In this document: positions 47,209 through 56,535 of the stretch, piece after piece | Layout: the number at the start of each line of letters is the position of its first letter | How positions within the stretch are numbered: position 1 is the first letter of the stretch | From: Rhodococcus oryzae | GTDB lineage: Bacteria; Actinomycetota; Actinomycetes; Mycobacteriales; Mycobacteriaceae | Assembly (NCBI RefSeq): GCF_005049235.1 | Contig: NZ_SUMD01000004.1 | Coordinates: 248,001-312,000, forward strand | Length of the DNA stretch: 64,000 bases | Direction: 5' to 3' | Notes under the pieces: generated by a model | Told to the model about the DNA's origin: nothing | The model's database searches: none | What the model saw: only the letters and a program-made list of their open reading frames with translations | Program-made: the position numbers and the translations under genes

Positions 47209-49908
47209 GTGGAACTCGAGACCTTCGCGGCGCAGATGAGCTTTCCGCTCGATCCCTTCCAGAAGGAGGCCTGCCGGGCGCTGGAGGCGGGGCACGGAGT
47301 GCTGGTGTGCGCGCCGACGGGCGCAGGCAAGACGGTGATCGGCGAGTTCGCGGTGCACCTCGCCCTCACCTCGGGCCGGAAGTGCTTCTACACCACCCCC
47401 ATCAAGGCGCTGAGCAACCAGAAGTATGCCGACCTGGTCGACCGGTACGGCAAGTCCTCCGTCGGCCTGCTCACCGGCGACCTGAGCATCAACCCCGAGG
47501 CGCCGGTGGTCGTGATGACCACCGAGGTGCTGCGCAACATGCTGTATGCGGACTCACCGGTACTGCGCGGGCTCTCGCACGTGGTGATGGACGAGGTGCA
47601 CTACCTGGCGGACCGGTTCCGCGGCGCCGTGTGGGAGGAGGTCATCCTGCACCTGCCGGAGGAGGTCCGTCTCGTGAGCCTCTCCGCGACCGTCAGCAAC
47701 GCCGAGGAGTTCGGCGCCTGGATGGAGACCGTGCGCGGTGACACCGAGATCATCGTCGACGAGGTCCGTCCGGTGCCGCTGTGGCAGCACATCATGGTGG
47801 GACGCCGGCTCTTCGACCTTTTCGACAACGATGCGCAGAAGGCTGACAGCGGCGCCAAGCTGATCGTCGACCGCGAGCTGGTGCGGCACCTCAAGCAGCG
47901 CCAGTCGCTGGACCGGGCCGACTCGTGGCAGCCTCGCGGCCGCGGGCGCGGGGACCGGGGCGGCTCGAACGGCAACTTCCGGCCGCTGGCCCGTCCCGAG
48001 GTGATCGCGCGTCTCGACGAGGAGGGCCTGCTGCCCGCGATCACCTTCATCTTCAGCAGGGCAGGCTGCGATGCGGCGGTCGCCCAGTGCCTGCGGTCGC
48101 GGCTACGGCTGACCACCGAGGAGCAGGTCGAGGCGATCACCGCGATCATCGACAAGCACACCGGGGAGTTGCCGCGCGCCGACCTCGAGGTGCTCGGCTA
48201 CTGGGAATGGCGGGAGGCCCTCGAACGGGGCATCGCCGCACACCACGCCGGCATGCTGCCCGCGTTCCGGCACACCGTCGAGGAGCTGTTCGTCAACGGG
48301 TTGGTCCGGGCCGTGTTCGCGACGGAGACGCTGGCGCTCGGCATCAACATGCCCGCCAGGACCGTCGTCCTCGAGCGTCTGGTCAAGTACAACGGCGAGA
48401 CCCACGCCGAGCTCACCCCCGGCGAGTACACCCAGCTCACCGGCAGGGCCGGCAGGCGCGGCATCGACGTCGAGGGCCACGCCGTCGTGCTGTGGCAGCC
48501 CGGGATCGAGACCACCGAGGTGGCGGGCCTGGCCTCCACCCGCACCTTCCCGCTGCGGAGTTCGTTCCGGCCGGCGTACAACATGTCGATCAACCTCATC
48601 GACCGGATGGGGGCGGCCGAGTCACGCTCGCTGCTTGAGCGGTCGTTCGCACAGTTCCAGGCGGATCGGTCGGTGGTCGGGATCGTCCGCACGATCGAAC
48701 GCAACCGGGTCACTCTCGCAGAGCTGAGCGATCAGCTCGGCGGCGCCGACGGCGAGTTCTTCGAGTACGCCCAGCTGCGGGAGCGGGTTCGCGCACGCGA
48801 ACGGCTGCTGGAGAAGCAGGGCCGCACCGATCGCAGGCAGGACGCGGTGAGCTCCCTGACGGCACTCCGGCGCGGCGACGTCATCGCGATCCCGGTGGGA
48901 CGGCGGACCGGGCTGGCTGTGGTGCTGGAGACCGATTCCGACCCGAATGACCCTCGTCCGCTGGTGCTCACCGAGGACAAGTGGGCGGGGCGGATCTCCG
49001 CTGCCGATTTCCCGGCACCCGCCACGTCGCTCGGCAGCATGCGGTTGCCCCGCCACGTCGACCACCGAACCGCGCGCAGCCGACGGGATCTCGCCTCGGC
49101 GTTGCGCAGTACCGGGATCGTGCCACCCGGCCGGTACAGCAAGCGGAAGTCGCCCGCGGCCAGTGACCGCGAACTGGCGACGCTCCGGCGGGCGCTGCGT
49201 TCGCACCCGTGCCACACCGCGCCGGATCGAGAGCAGCTCAGCCGGATCGGGGAGCGATACAACTCGCTGGCCCGCGAGACGGAGACGCTGCGGCAGAAGG
49301 TCGCGGCGACGACGAACTCGTTGGCCCGGACCTTCGACCGCATCGTCGCGCTGCTCGCCGAACGCGAGTACATCGAGCAGGAGGGACACGGGATCACCGA
49401 GAACGGGCAGCGGCTGAGCCGGATCTACTCCGAGAGCGACCTGCTCGTCGCGGAATGCCTGCGGGGCGGTCTGTGGAAGGGACTCGGACCGGCCGAGCTG
49501 GCGGGGGTGGTGTCGACGATGGTCTACGAGTCGCGGATGGACGGCGACACCGGTGACCGCGGACCGACCGGACCGGCGCGGCACGCGCTCACCCGGACGT
49601 TGCAGATGTGGAGCGAGATTCGCGCGGATGAGGTTCGGCACAAGCTGCCGCTCACCAGGGAACCGGACTTCGGTTTCGTCGCGGCCATCTACAAGTGGGC
49701 GCGAGGGGAGCCGTTGGTGGACACGCTGCTCGCCGCGGGCGATCGCGGACAGGCCCTCTCGGCAGGCGATTTCGTCCGGTGGTGCAGGCAGGTGATCGAT
49801 CTCCTCGACCAGGTGCAGTCGACCGCGCCGGACCGAGAGGTGCGCGCCGCCGCGACCAAGGCGGTGCACGCCATCCGGCGGGGCGTGGTGGCCATCGACG
49901 CGGCCTGA
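47209..49908 (+). CDS. helY: Superfamily 2 (Ski2/Mtr4-like) ATP-dependent helicase HelY
   Basis: An 899-residue RNA/DNA helicase. Motifs: Q region FPLDPFQKEACRALEAG, Walker A APTGAGKT (near residue 38), Walker B MDEVHYL (motif II DEVH), SLSATVSN (motif III), then FATETLALGINMPARTVVLERLVKYNG and GRAGRRGIDVEGHAVV (motifs V-VI). The C-terminal part contains an arch-like insert and a DSHCT-type end (RHKLPLTREPDFGFVAAIYKWARGEPL). GTG 47209 starts VELETFAAQMSFPLD. In the mycobacterial order it follows tatC. Role in RNA turnover is inferred from homologues. Confidence 0.93.
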   Translation: MELETFAAQMSFPLDPFQKEACRALEAGHGVLVCAPTGAGKTVIGEFAVHLALTSGRKCFYTTPIKALSNQKYADLVDRYGKSSVGLLTGDLSINPEAPVVVMTTEVLRNMLYADSPVLRGLSHVVMDEVHYLADRFRGAVWEEVILHLPEEVRLVSLSATVSNAEEFGAWMETVRGDTEIIVDEVRPVPLWQHIMVGRRLFDLFDNDAQKADSGAKLIVDRELVRHLKQRQSLDRADSWQPRGRGRGDRGGSNGNFRPLARPEVIARLDEEGLLPAITFIFSRAGCDAAVAQCLRSRLRLTTEEQVEAITAIIDKHTGELPRADLEVLGYWEWREALERGIAAHHAGMLPAFRHTVEELFVNGLVRAVFATETLALGINMPARTVVLERLVKYNGETHAELTPGEYTQLTGRAGRRGIDVEGHAVVLWQPGIETTEVAGLASTRTFPLRSSFRPAYNMSINLIDRMGAAESRSLLERSFAQFQADRSVVGIVRTIERNRVTLAELSDQLGGADGEFFEYAQLRERVRARERLLEKQGRTDRRQDAVSSLTALRRGDVIAIPVGRRTGLAVVLETDSDPNDPRPLVLTEDKWAGRISAADFPAPATSLGSMRLPRHVDHRTARSRRDLASALRSTGIVPPGRYSKRKSPAASDRELATLRRALRSHPCHTAPDREQLSRIGERYNSLARETETLRQKVAATTNSLARTFDRIVALLAEREYIEQEGHGITENGQRLSRIYSESDLLVAECLRGGLWKGLGPAELAGVVSTMVYESRMDGDTGDRGPTGPARHALTRTLQMWSEIRADEVRHKLPLTREPDFGFVAAIYKWARGEPLVDTLLAAGDRGQALSAGDFVRWCRQVIDLLDQVQSTAPDREVRAAATKAVHAIRRGVVAIDAA

Positions 49909-50025
49909 GCGCGTCGAACGTGATGGGATTCGACGGCTTCCGCGGCAGCCACGCCGTTTGACCTCGGGGTGACGAGCCGCGGGGGACTACGGTGTATCTC
50001 AACACAACCTTCAGGGGAGGCAACG

Positions 50026-51093
50026 ATGAGTGGCCCGGTCGGACCCAGCCAGCCAGACGAGCGCGGGGCGTCACGCGAGGACCAGCCCGGTGCCGGTGAG
50101 CAGTCACCCGCCGAAAACGATGCGCCCGGAGCCAACCCGCAGGAGGCAGGCGGCGAACCGTCACAGCCGGGGGGCGAGCACACGCCACAGCACAGCGGCG
50201 ACCAGACACAGCAGTTCCAGTGGCCGCAACAGGCCGGCGCGGAACCGACTCAGGCGTATCCGTCTGCGCAGCAGCCGTATCCGGGCGTCGAGCACCAGCA
50301 GGCGCCGCAGCAATACCCCGGGCAGCAGTACCAGCCGCAGCAGTACCCGGGACAGCAGCAGTACCCGGCGCAGCCCGCGACCGACCAACAGCAGTGGAGC
50401 CAGCAGGCCTGGGGCGCACAGCAGCCCGGCCAGCCACAGACCGGCGCCCAACCGCAGTACCCCGCGTACTCCGCGCCACAGCAGCCGTATCCCGGTCAGC
50501 CGCAGTACCAGCCACAGCAGTACCCGGGACAGCAGCAGTACCCGGCGCAGCCCGCGACCGACCAACAGCAGTGGAGCCAGCAGGCCTGGGGCGCACAGCA
50601 GCCCGGCCAGCCACAGACCGGCGCCCAACCGCAGTTCCAGGCGTACAACGCGCAGCAGCAGCAGCAGCAGTACCCGGGCCAGCCCGGTCAGTATCCGCAG
50701 GCTGGTTACCAGCCCGGCCAGCCCGGCCAGCCGCAGTGGGGTGCACCGGTCGCCGGGCAGCCGGGAGGCGGTTCGTCGAAGGCCCCGCTGTGGATCGCGC
50801 TCGGTGTCGGCGCCGTGGTGGTGCTCGGCGCCATCGCCGTGATCGCCGGGATGGCGTTCGTCGGCGGTGACACATTGGACCGGGCGGCGGCGGAGCGGGG
50901 CGTCGAGCAGGTGCTCACGGGCTCATACGGCATCAAGGACGTCGACGACGTGACCTGCCCCGCCGACCAGAAGGTCGAGCAGGGTGAGAGTTTCACCTGC
51001 GAGCTCACCGTCGACGGTGAGCCGCAGCAGGTGACCGTGACCTTCACCGACGACTCCGGCACCTACGAGGTCAGCAGGCCGACCAGCAAGTAG
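50026..51093 (+). CDS. Pro/Gln-rich membrane protein with C-terminal DUF4333-like domain (Rv2091c-like)
   Basis: A 355-residue protein. Residues 1-240 are a low-complexity cytoplasmic tail with many PGQQQY, QQPY and QPQY motifs. One membrane helix follows (APLWIALGVGAVVVLGAIAVIAGMAFV). The extracytoplasmic domain, from about residue 285, has VTCPADQKVEQGESFTCELTVDGEPQQVTVTFTDDSGTY, two Cys likely disulfide-linked, as in DUF4333. A GGGGAGG site lies before ATG 50026. The tail contains a near-identical 59-codon duplication. Function unknown; the position after helY matches M. tuberculosis Rv2091c. Confidence 0.85.
   Translation: MSGPVGPSQPDERGASREDQPGAGEQSPAENDAPGANPQEAGGEPSQPGGEHTPQHSGDQTQQFQWPQQAGAEPTQAYPSAQQPYPGVEHQQAPQQYPGQQYQPQQYPGQQQYPAQPATDQQQWSQQAWGAQQPGQPQTGAQPQYPAYSAPQQPYPGQPQYQPQQYPGQQQYPAQPATDQQQWSQQAWGAQQPGQPQTGAQPQFQAYNAQQQQQQYPGQPGQYPQAGYQPGQPGQPQWGAPVAGQPGGGSSKAPLWIALGVGAVVVLGAIAVIAGMAFVGGDTLDRAAAERGVEQVLTGSYGIKDVDDVTCPADQKVEQGESFTCELTVDGEPQQVTVTFTDDSGTYEVSRPTSK
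50326..50635 (+). repeat. 133-bp near-perfect direct repeat (period 177 bp) in the low-complexity coding tail
   Basis: 50326-50458 and 50503-50635 are nearly identical over 133 bp; one clear difference is G50335 versus A50512. The copies are offset by 177 bp, exactly 59 codons, so the frame is kept. Matching third codon positions indicate a recent duplication or gene conversion. A (CAG)6-like run follows at about 50654-50670. Confidence 0.9.
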
Positions 51094-51111
51094 GTCTTCC
51101 CGGACCGTCCA

Positions 51112-51161
51112 TTCGACCGTCCACCCGTCCGCCCGACCAGGGCGTCGGGTGGGCGGTCGAA
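51112..51161 (+). terminator. 16-bp imperfect hairpin with nested stem
   Basis: TTCGACCGTCCACCCG (51112-51127) and CGGGTGGGCGGTCGAA (51146-51161) pair with one mismatch; CGCCC/GGGCG inside adds further pairing. ATTCGTTTTC follows, giving a T-rich end. It ends transcripts from the DUF4333-like gene. Confidence 0.8.
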
Positions 51162-51301
51162 TTCGTTTTCCGCCACGGTGTCTCGCGTGTTGACGGATTC
51201 GGGTACAGCGCCGCCAATTCTTTGAGAAGGTTCATTGAGAATTGCTTCCCAGTGGCCGACGGTTTGCGCCGTCGTGGTCGCGCATGACACCTGGAGGAAA
51301 T

Positions 51302-52435
51302 GTGACGAACGCTCAGCCACCTGACATGAAGTTGCAGCGCACGAGCCGCGACATGGCCGTCGTGCCTGCCGCCCTGGCCACGTGGCTCGCCACCAAGCTC
51401 CCCGAGGGAGCGGAGCCAACCGTCACCCTTCATTCCGGGATCGACGCCAACGGGATGTCCTCCGAGACCCTCGTTTTCGACGCGTCGTGGCAGGAGGAAG
51501 GCGAGCAGCGCACCGCTGAGTATGTGGCCCGCGTCGTGCCGTCGGTCGAGGACTTCCCGGTCCTCGAGACCTACGCATTGCAGCACCAGTTCGACACGAT
51601 GCGGATCATCGGCGAGCTGAGTGACGTCCCGGTACCCCGCGTGGGTTTCATGGAGCCGTCGGGTGAGGTGCTCGGGATGCCGTTCTTCCTCATGGACCGT
51701 CTCGCCGGAGTCGTCCCACCCGACGTGATGCCGTACAACTTCGGCGGCAACTGGCTTTTCGACGCGTCGCCTGCGGACCAGCGGCGCCTGCAGGACAGCA
51801 CCGTCAAGGCACTCGCGGGATTGCACGCGATCCCGGCGGCGGAGAAGGCATTTGCCTTCCTCGACCCGAAGCAGGCAGGCGCAACCGCGTTGCAGCGCAA
51901 CCTCGCCCGAACCCGCGCCTGGTACGAGTTCGCGGTCCGAGACCTCGAGCGCTCACCGCTGATCGAGCGCGCCCTGACGTGGCTCGAGTCCACCCTGCCG
52001 GACACCACCGAGTCCGTGCTGGTCTGGGGCGACGCCCGCCTCGGCAACGTGATGTACGCCGACTTCGAGCCGGTCGGAGTCCTCGACTGGGAGATGGCGA
52101 GCATCGGCCCGCGCGAGCTGGACCTGTCCTGGCTGATCTTCGCGCACCGGGTCTTCGAGTCGATGACGACCACCTTCGGCCTCCCGGGCATGCCGGACTT
52201 CATGCGCGAGGAGGACGTCGTGGCCGAGTACGTCGATCTGACCGGCGCCCCGATCGGCGACCTGCTCTGGTATCACGTCCACAGCGCGGTCAACTGGGGC
52301 GTGCTGTTCATGCGCACGGGAGCGCGATCCATCCACTTCGGGGAAATCGAGCGCCCCGAGGACATCGAGTCGCTGTTGCATCACCGATCACTGTTCGAGA
52401 GCCTTCTCGACGGTCTGGACGAGGTGGCCCCGTGA
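51302..52435 (+). CDS. APH/ACAD10-like phosphotransferase family protein
   Basis: A 377-residue kinase-fold protein. The catalytic loop is VLVWGDARLGNVMYADFEPVGVLDWEMASIG (His in the usual HGDxxxxN is replaced by Trp, but Asp and Asn remain; Asp in LDWE binds metal). The nucleotide region near the N-terminus (SGIDANGMSSETLVFDASW) is typical of aminoglycoside phosphotransferase-like proteins found in lipid and steroid catabolism. GGAGGA precedes GTG 51302. The stop overlaps the LLM gene. The substrate is unlikely to be an antibiotic; probably an organic alcohol or acyl carrier. Confidence 0.82.
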   Translation: MTNAQPPDMKLQRTSRDMAVVPAALATWLATKLPEGAEPTVTLHSGIDANGMSSETLVFDASWQEEGEQRTAEYVARVVPSVEDFPVLETYALQHQFDTMRIIGELSDVPVPRVGFMEPSGEVLGMPFFLMDRLAGVVPPDVMPYNFGGNWLFDASPADQRRLQDSTVKALAGLHAIPAAEKAFAFLDPKQAGATALQRNLARTRAWYEFAVRDLERSPLIERALTWLESTLPDTTESVLVWGDARLGNVMYADFEPVGVLDWEMASIGPRELDLSWLIFAHRVFESMTTTFGLPGMPDFMREEDVVAEYVDLTGAPIGDLLWYHVHSAVNWGVLFMRTGARSIHFGEIERPEDIESLLHHRSLFESLLDGLDEVAP

Positions 52436-53517
52436 GCGAGCAACTGAACGAACTCGGCTACTACGCGGTGACCCGGCACCCGGCAGACGCACGGGTGATC
52501 TTCTCGGAGGCGCGCGCGGCCGAGGAGCTCGGGCTCGGCTCGTGCCACGTCGGCGAGCGCTTCACAGTGAAGGACGCCGCGGTCCTCTCCGGCGCGCTGG
52601 CGGGCTGCACGACGACCCTGGGTATCGGCCCGTCGACCAATCCTCACACCCGGCACCCGACGGTCACGGCCACCATGGGGTCGACGATGCACGCGCTGAC
52701 CGAGGGGCGCTTCTCGATGGCCTTCGGCCGCGGCATGGCCGCCTACTGGCAGGCCGTCGGGCTTCCCGTGGTGACCGAGGCCCGGCTGCGCGACTACTTC
52801 GGCATCCTGCGTCGCCTGTGGGACGGCGAGATGATCCTGGGCCACGACGGGCCGGCAGGGAAATGGCCGATGCTGCGGCACGCGAACGGGCTGGCGGACG
52901 CGCCGCCCCTCGGCCTGGTGGCGGTCGGTCCGAAGACGATGGAGCTCGCGGGTGAGATCGGCGACTTCGTCGTGCTCCACACGTTCTTCTCCGACGAGGC
53001 GACAGTGGCGTCCGTCGAGGCCGTGCGTCGCGGCGCCGAGCGCGCGGGCAAGGACCCCGACAGCGTCCGCATCTGGGCCTGCCTGGCGACGGTGGGCGAC
53101 AACCTGCCGGAGGAGGACCGCCTGCGCCGCCGGGCCGGGCGGTTGGTGACCTACCTGCAGGCCTACGCGGACGTGCTGATCCGCGCAAACGGCTGGGACC
53201 CGGCCGTGTGGGAGCGGATACGCCAGACCGAGCTCTATTCCAACGCGGCCGCAGCGGGACCCATCGACGCCAGCGCATCGGTCGAGACGCTGGAGCAGCT
53301 CGCCGCGATGATGCCCGACGAATGGCTGGACTCGGCCGCCTCGGGTTCGCCCGAGGCCTGCGCGAAGACCATCGCCCGACAGTACGACCTGGGCGTGCAC
53401 TCGGTCATCATGCACGGGGCGACCCCACAGGAGCTCGCGCCGGTCGTCGCGGCCTACCGCGCCGATCGACCGACGCTGCGCCGTGCCGTCGCCGCGAATC
53501 CGGGAAGGTTCGCCTGA
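52432..53517 (+). CDS. LLM-class F420-dependent oxidoreductase
   Basis: A 361-residue luciferase-like TIM barrel. Family features are LGYYAVTRHPADARVIFSEARAAEELGLGSCHVGERF near the N-terminus, LGIGPSTNPHTRHPTVTATMGSTMHALTEGRFSMAFGRG in the middle (the GRF-x-G segment), and PDSVRIWACLATVGDN. Such enzymes use F420 for hydride transfer to or from a carbonyl, hydroxyl or enone. GTG 52432 overlaps the preceding stop by four bases, so it is coupled to the APH-like gene. The substrate is unknown. Confidence 0.88.
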   Translation: MSEQLNELGYYAVTRHPADARVIFSEARAAEELGLGSCHVGERFTVKDAAVLSGALAGCTTTLGIGPSTNPHTRHPTVTATMGSTMHALTEGRFSMAFGRGMAAYWQAVGLPVVTEARLRDYFGILRRLWDGEMILGHDGPAGKWPMLRHANGLADAPPLGLVAVGPKTMELAGEIGDFVVLHTFFSDEATVASVEAVRRGAERAGKDPDSVRIWACLATVGDNLPEEDRLRRRAGRLVTYLQAYADVLIRANGWDPAVWERIRQTELYSNAAAAGPIDASASVETLEQLAAMMPDEWLDSAASGSPEACAKTIARQYDLGVHSVIMHGATPQELAPVVAAYRADRPTLRRAVAANPGRFA

Positions 53518-53534
53518 TCGGCCGCCCGTAAACT

Positions 53535-53573
53535 GTGCGCAAGACCGAGGGCGTCGACCCCGGTCTTGCGCAC
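53535..53573 (+). terminator. 13-bp hairpin after the LLM gene
   Basis: GTGCGCAAGACCG (53535-53547) and its exact complement (53561-53573) enclose a loop with additional GGG/CCC pairing. It lies 17 bp after the LLM stop and 80 bp before the TetR start. Confidence 0.7.
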
Positions 53574-53653
53574 ACCCGACACGGAGGACGGACCGAGATG
53601 TCAACAACGTCGACTCCTGTTGGCGCGGCGCGGGTGCCCCGGACCTGCGGGTC

Positions 53654-54337
53654 ATGACGAGCGAGTCCCCGCAGGCAGCCCGGGCCCTGGAACAGTGGCT
53701 GGTGGCCGTCCCGACCCCGGTCACGACATCGGCCGCCGGTACGCGGCTGAACAAGCGCGGCCTCGAGACCAGGGCACGGTTGCTCGAGGTGGCCATCCGC
53801 TGCCTGGCCGAGGAGGGCAGTGAGCCGGTCTCGGCGAACCGCGTCGCCAAGGAAGCGGGCGTGACCTGGGGCACGGTGCAGCACCAGTTCGGGGACCTCG
53901 ACGGCCTGTGGGTCGCGGTGATCACCGAGATCCACGCCCGCAGTTGGGGCGAGATCCCGGGTCCGTGGCCCGCGCTGAGCGGTTCGCTGCGCGAGCGGGT
54001 CGAGGGCGCCATCGACTCCGTGTGGATCTACCTCGACACGCCCGAGGGACGGGCGCTCACCGCGCTGCGCACCTTGCTGCCGCCGCGACGCTCGGACATC
54101 GTCGCCGAATACCCGAGGACGGCAGCGGCATTCGCCGCCCGCGAGCACGACTGGATCCAGGGCTTCGACTACCTGATGGACGGTCTCGACCTCGACCCGG
54201 TCAAGCTCGACCAGGTGCGGTGCCTGTTACCCGCGGCCGTGCGGGGCCTCGGCAACGAACGCCAACTCGGCTTCACCTCAGACCTCGATGTCGCCCGTCG
54301 GACGCTTGCCGAGGCCCTCGTGGCCTTCCTGACCTGA
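53654..54337 (+). CDS. TetR-family transcriptional regulator
   Basis: A 227-residue regulator. The helix-turn-helix is ETRARLLEVAIRCLAEEGSEPVSANRVAKEAGVTWGTVQHQFGDLDGLWVAV (residues about 38-90). The C-terminal ligand domain is all-helical and of unknown specificity. ATG 53654 is used; a nearer AUG at 53599 is in another frame and stops after 19 codons. It probably controls the APH-LLM pair upstream or itself. The convergent exonuclease ends 13 bp downstream. Confidence 0.87.
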   Translation: MTSESPQAARALEQWLVAVPTPVTTSAAGTRLNKRGLETRARLLEVAIRCLAEEGSEPVSANRVAKEAGVTWGTVQHQFGDLDGLWVAVITEIHARSWGEIPGPWPALSGSLRERVEGAIDSVWIYLDTPEGRALTALRTLLPPRRSDIVAEYPRTAAAFAAREHDWIQGFDYLMDGLDLDPVKLDQVRCLLPAAVRGLGNERQLGFTSDLDVARRTLAEALVAFLT

Positions 54338-54350
54338 GGCCCCCTCGGAC

Positions 54351-55313
54351 CTAGCCGCCGTACCCGTTCCGCGGCGCGGCCATCGCCTTCGTCAGCCGGC
54401 CGATCGACGCCCCGATCGCCAGTTCGTCCGCGAGTGCCGCGAGCCGCTCCTGGTCCACCGGCGCGACGGGCAACGGGTCCGGACGCGACATCTCGACCGC
54501 CGCGTCGGTGGCCACCCGAACCACCGGCAGCGCGGCGTCGAGATAGTCGGAGGCCGCGGTGAGCTTGGCCCGGATCCCCTTGGCCAGACCGGACTTCGGA
54601 TCGTCGACGGCCGCGCGAAGCGCCTCGACCGACCCGTATTCGAGCAGCAGCGACGAAGCGGTCTTCTCGCCGACTCCCTTGACGCCCGGCAACCCGTCGG
54701 AAGGGTCGCCGCGCAGCAGGGCCAACTCCGCGTATCCGATGCCCGGTCGATCCGCGGGCACGCCGTACTTCTCGGCCACCTCGAGCGGACCGAAGAGTTC
54801 GGCCTTCGACAGGCCGCGCCCGACGTACAGCACCCGCACCGGCACCGGCTCGTCGGCGACGACCTGCAGCAGGTCCCGATCGCCGCTCACCACGACGACC
54901 GTGTCGGCGCGTTCGCGGGCGGCGAGGGTGCCCAGCACGTCGTCTGCCTCGAAGCCCTCGGCACCGGCGGTGGCGATACCGGCCGCGGCCAGCACGTCGA
55001 GGATCATGTCGACCTGCGGCGTCAGCGTGTCCGGCACCTCCTCGACGTCGGGACCGACCTCGGTCTCGACCGCGACGCGATGGGTCTTGTACGAGGGCAC
55101 GGCGTCGACCCGGAACTGCGGGCGCCAGTCCAGATCCAGGCAGACCGCCAGCCGCTCGGGCTGATGCCTGGTGATCAGCGAGGCGACCATGTCGGTGAAT
55201 CCGCGGACCGCGTTGACCGGTCGCCCGTCGCGGGAGGTGAACGATTCGGGGAGCGCGTAGTACGCGCGAAACCACAGGCTCGCGCCATCGAGCAGGAGCA
55301 GGGGGCCAGTCAT
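54351..55313 (-). CDS. 5'-3' exonuclease (FEN/PolI N-terminal type)
   Basis: A 320-residue stand-alone flap/5' nuclease. Motifs: [19 protein letters not shown] (first metal Asp), [26 protein letters not shown] (acidic pair), [12 protein letters not shown] and the helix-hairpin-helix [23 protein letters not shown]. Removes RNA primers or flaps during replication and repair. ATG 55313 is preferred; a Met three codons upstream (55322) is possible. It matches Rv2090 in position next to pepE and is divergent from it, with 37 bp between the starts. Confidence 0.92.
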   Translation of the reverse strand: MTGPLLLLDGASLWFRAYYALPESFTSRDGRPVNAVRGFTDMVASLITRHQPERLAVCLDLDWRPQFRVDAVPSYKTHRVAVETEVGPDVEEVPDTLTPQVDMILDVLAAAGIATAGAEGFEADDVLGTLAARERADTVVVVSGDRDLLQVVADEPVPVRVLYVGRGLSKAELFGPLEVAEKYGVPADRPGIGYAELALLRGDPSDGLPGVKGVGEKTASSLLLEYGSVEALRAAVDDPKSGLAKGIRAKLTAASDYLDAALPVVRVATDAAVEMSRPDPLPVAPVDQERLAALADELAIGASIGRLTKAMAAPRNGYGG

Positions 55314-55350
55314 GGCCCTCATCCTGCCAAACCGAACTAACCTGAGTGGC

Positions 55351-56526
55351 ATGAGTTCCCACGGCGGTTCCGCGAGCACCTCATCCGACAGTCCAGAAGC
55401 GCAGGCTCCCGCGCGCTTCCCGACCGCGATCTACGCGGAACGCCTGCGCCGAGCTGCCGAACTCACCGCGGCTGCGGGGCTCGACGCCCTGCTCATCACC
55501 CCGGGTCCGGATCTTCGGTACCTGCTCGGATCCCGGGCGGATTCCTTCGAGCGGCTCACCTGCCTCGTCATCCCCGCCGACGGATCCACTGCCTCCGTGG
55601 TGGTTCCGCGGCTGGAGTTGGCGGCGCTCGGCGATTCGGCGACCGCGGAACTGGGCCTGACCGTGCGGGACTGGGTGGACGGTGTCGACCCGTACGCCTT
55701 GGTCGCGTCGGGGTTGCCCTCGCCGGCACGGACGGCGGTCGCCGACGCGATGCCCGCGCTGCACGTCATCCCGCTGACCTCGGCCTTCGGTGCACCGCCG
55801 GTCCTGGCCACGGACGTGCTCCGCGAACTCCGGATGATCAAGGACCCGGCCGAGATCGACGCGCTGCGACGCGCGGGTGCGGCCATCGACCGGGTGCATG
55901 CCCGGATGGCGGAGTGGCTGCGTCCCGGTCGCACCGAGGCGGAAGTGGCTGCGGACATCGATGCCGCGATCCTCGAGGAGGGCCACACCGCGGCAGAGTT
56001 CATCATCGTCGGGTCCGGTCCACACGGGGCGGACCCGCACCACGAGGTCTCGGATCGGACGATCCGATCGGGGGACGTCGTCGTCGTGGACATCGGCGGT
56101 CCGGTCGAGCCCGGCTACAACTCCGATTCGACCCGCACCTACTGCCTCGGTGAGCCCAGTGCCGAGGTGGCCGCCCAGTTCGCCGTGCTGGAGCGGGCGC
56201 AACGGGCCGCCGTGGACGCGGTTCGGCCCGGCGTCACGGCCGAGTCCGTGGACGCGGCCGCCCGCGACGTGCTGGCCGCGGAGGGGCTCGCGGACGTGTT
56301 CGTGCACCGCACCGGCCACGGCATCGGCCTGTCGGTCCACGAGGAGCCGTACATCGTGGCGGGCAATCGCATCGAGCTCGCCGAGGGCATGGCCTTCAGC
56401 ATCGAACCGGGCATCTACTTCCGCGGCGCCTGGGGCGCGCGGATCGAGGACATCGTGGTGGTCACGGCGGACGGCTGCGAGCCGATGAACTCCCGTCCGC
56501 ACGGACTGACGGTGCTCGGGGGCTGA
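55351..56526 (+). CDS. pepE: M24-family dipeptidase PepE (Xaa-Pro aminopeptidase-like)
   Basis: A 391-residue metallopeptidase. An N-terminal creatinase-like domain ([33 protein letters not shown]) precedes the pita-bread fold. Metal ligands: VVDIGGPV and [11 protein letters not shown] (two Asp), [17 protein letters not shown] (His), [11 protein letters not shown] (Glu) and ARIEDIVVV (Glu). It cleaves short peptides, in keeping with downstream handling of proteasome products, but this link is only positional. It corresponds to Rv2089c, the last gene of the conserved block. Confidence 0.93.
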   Translation: MSSHGGSASTSSDSPEAQAPARFPTAIYAERLRRAAELTAAAGLDALLITPGPDLRYLLGSRADSFERLTCLVIPADGSTASVVVPRLELAALGDSATAELGLTVRDWVDGVDPYALVASGLPSPARTAVADAMPALHVIPLTSAFGAPPVLATDVLRELRMIKDPAEIDALRRAGAAIDRVHARMAEWLRPGRTEAEVAADIDAAILEEGHTAAEFIIVGSGPHGADPHHEVSDRTIRSGDVVVVDIGGPVEPGYNSDSTRTYCLGEPSAEVAAQFAVLERAQRAAVDAVRPGVTAESVDAAARDVLAAEGLADVFVHRTGHGIGLSVHEEPYIVAGNRIELAEGMAFSIEPGIYFRGAWGARIEDIVVVTADGCEPMNSRPHGLTVLGG

Positions 56527-56535
56527 CGGCGCACG

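Noticed and set aside
49912-49935. 7-bp hairpin after helY as a terminator
   Set aside because: CGTCGAA-n10-TTCGACG is short and followed by no T-run; kept out of the feature list as too weak.
50654-50670. CAG microsatellite as a separate mobile or CRISPR-like repeat
   Set aside because: It simply encodes a short Gln run inside the low-complexity tail; no spacers or regular array exist. No CRISPR array was seen anywhere in the window.
53599-53658. Short reading frame MSTTSTPVG... before the TetR gene
   Set aside because: Stops after 19 codons and is out of frame with the TetR helix-turn-helix; possibly a leader but nothing supports it.
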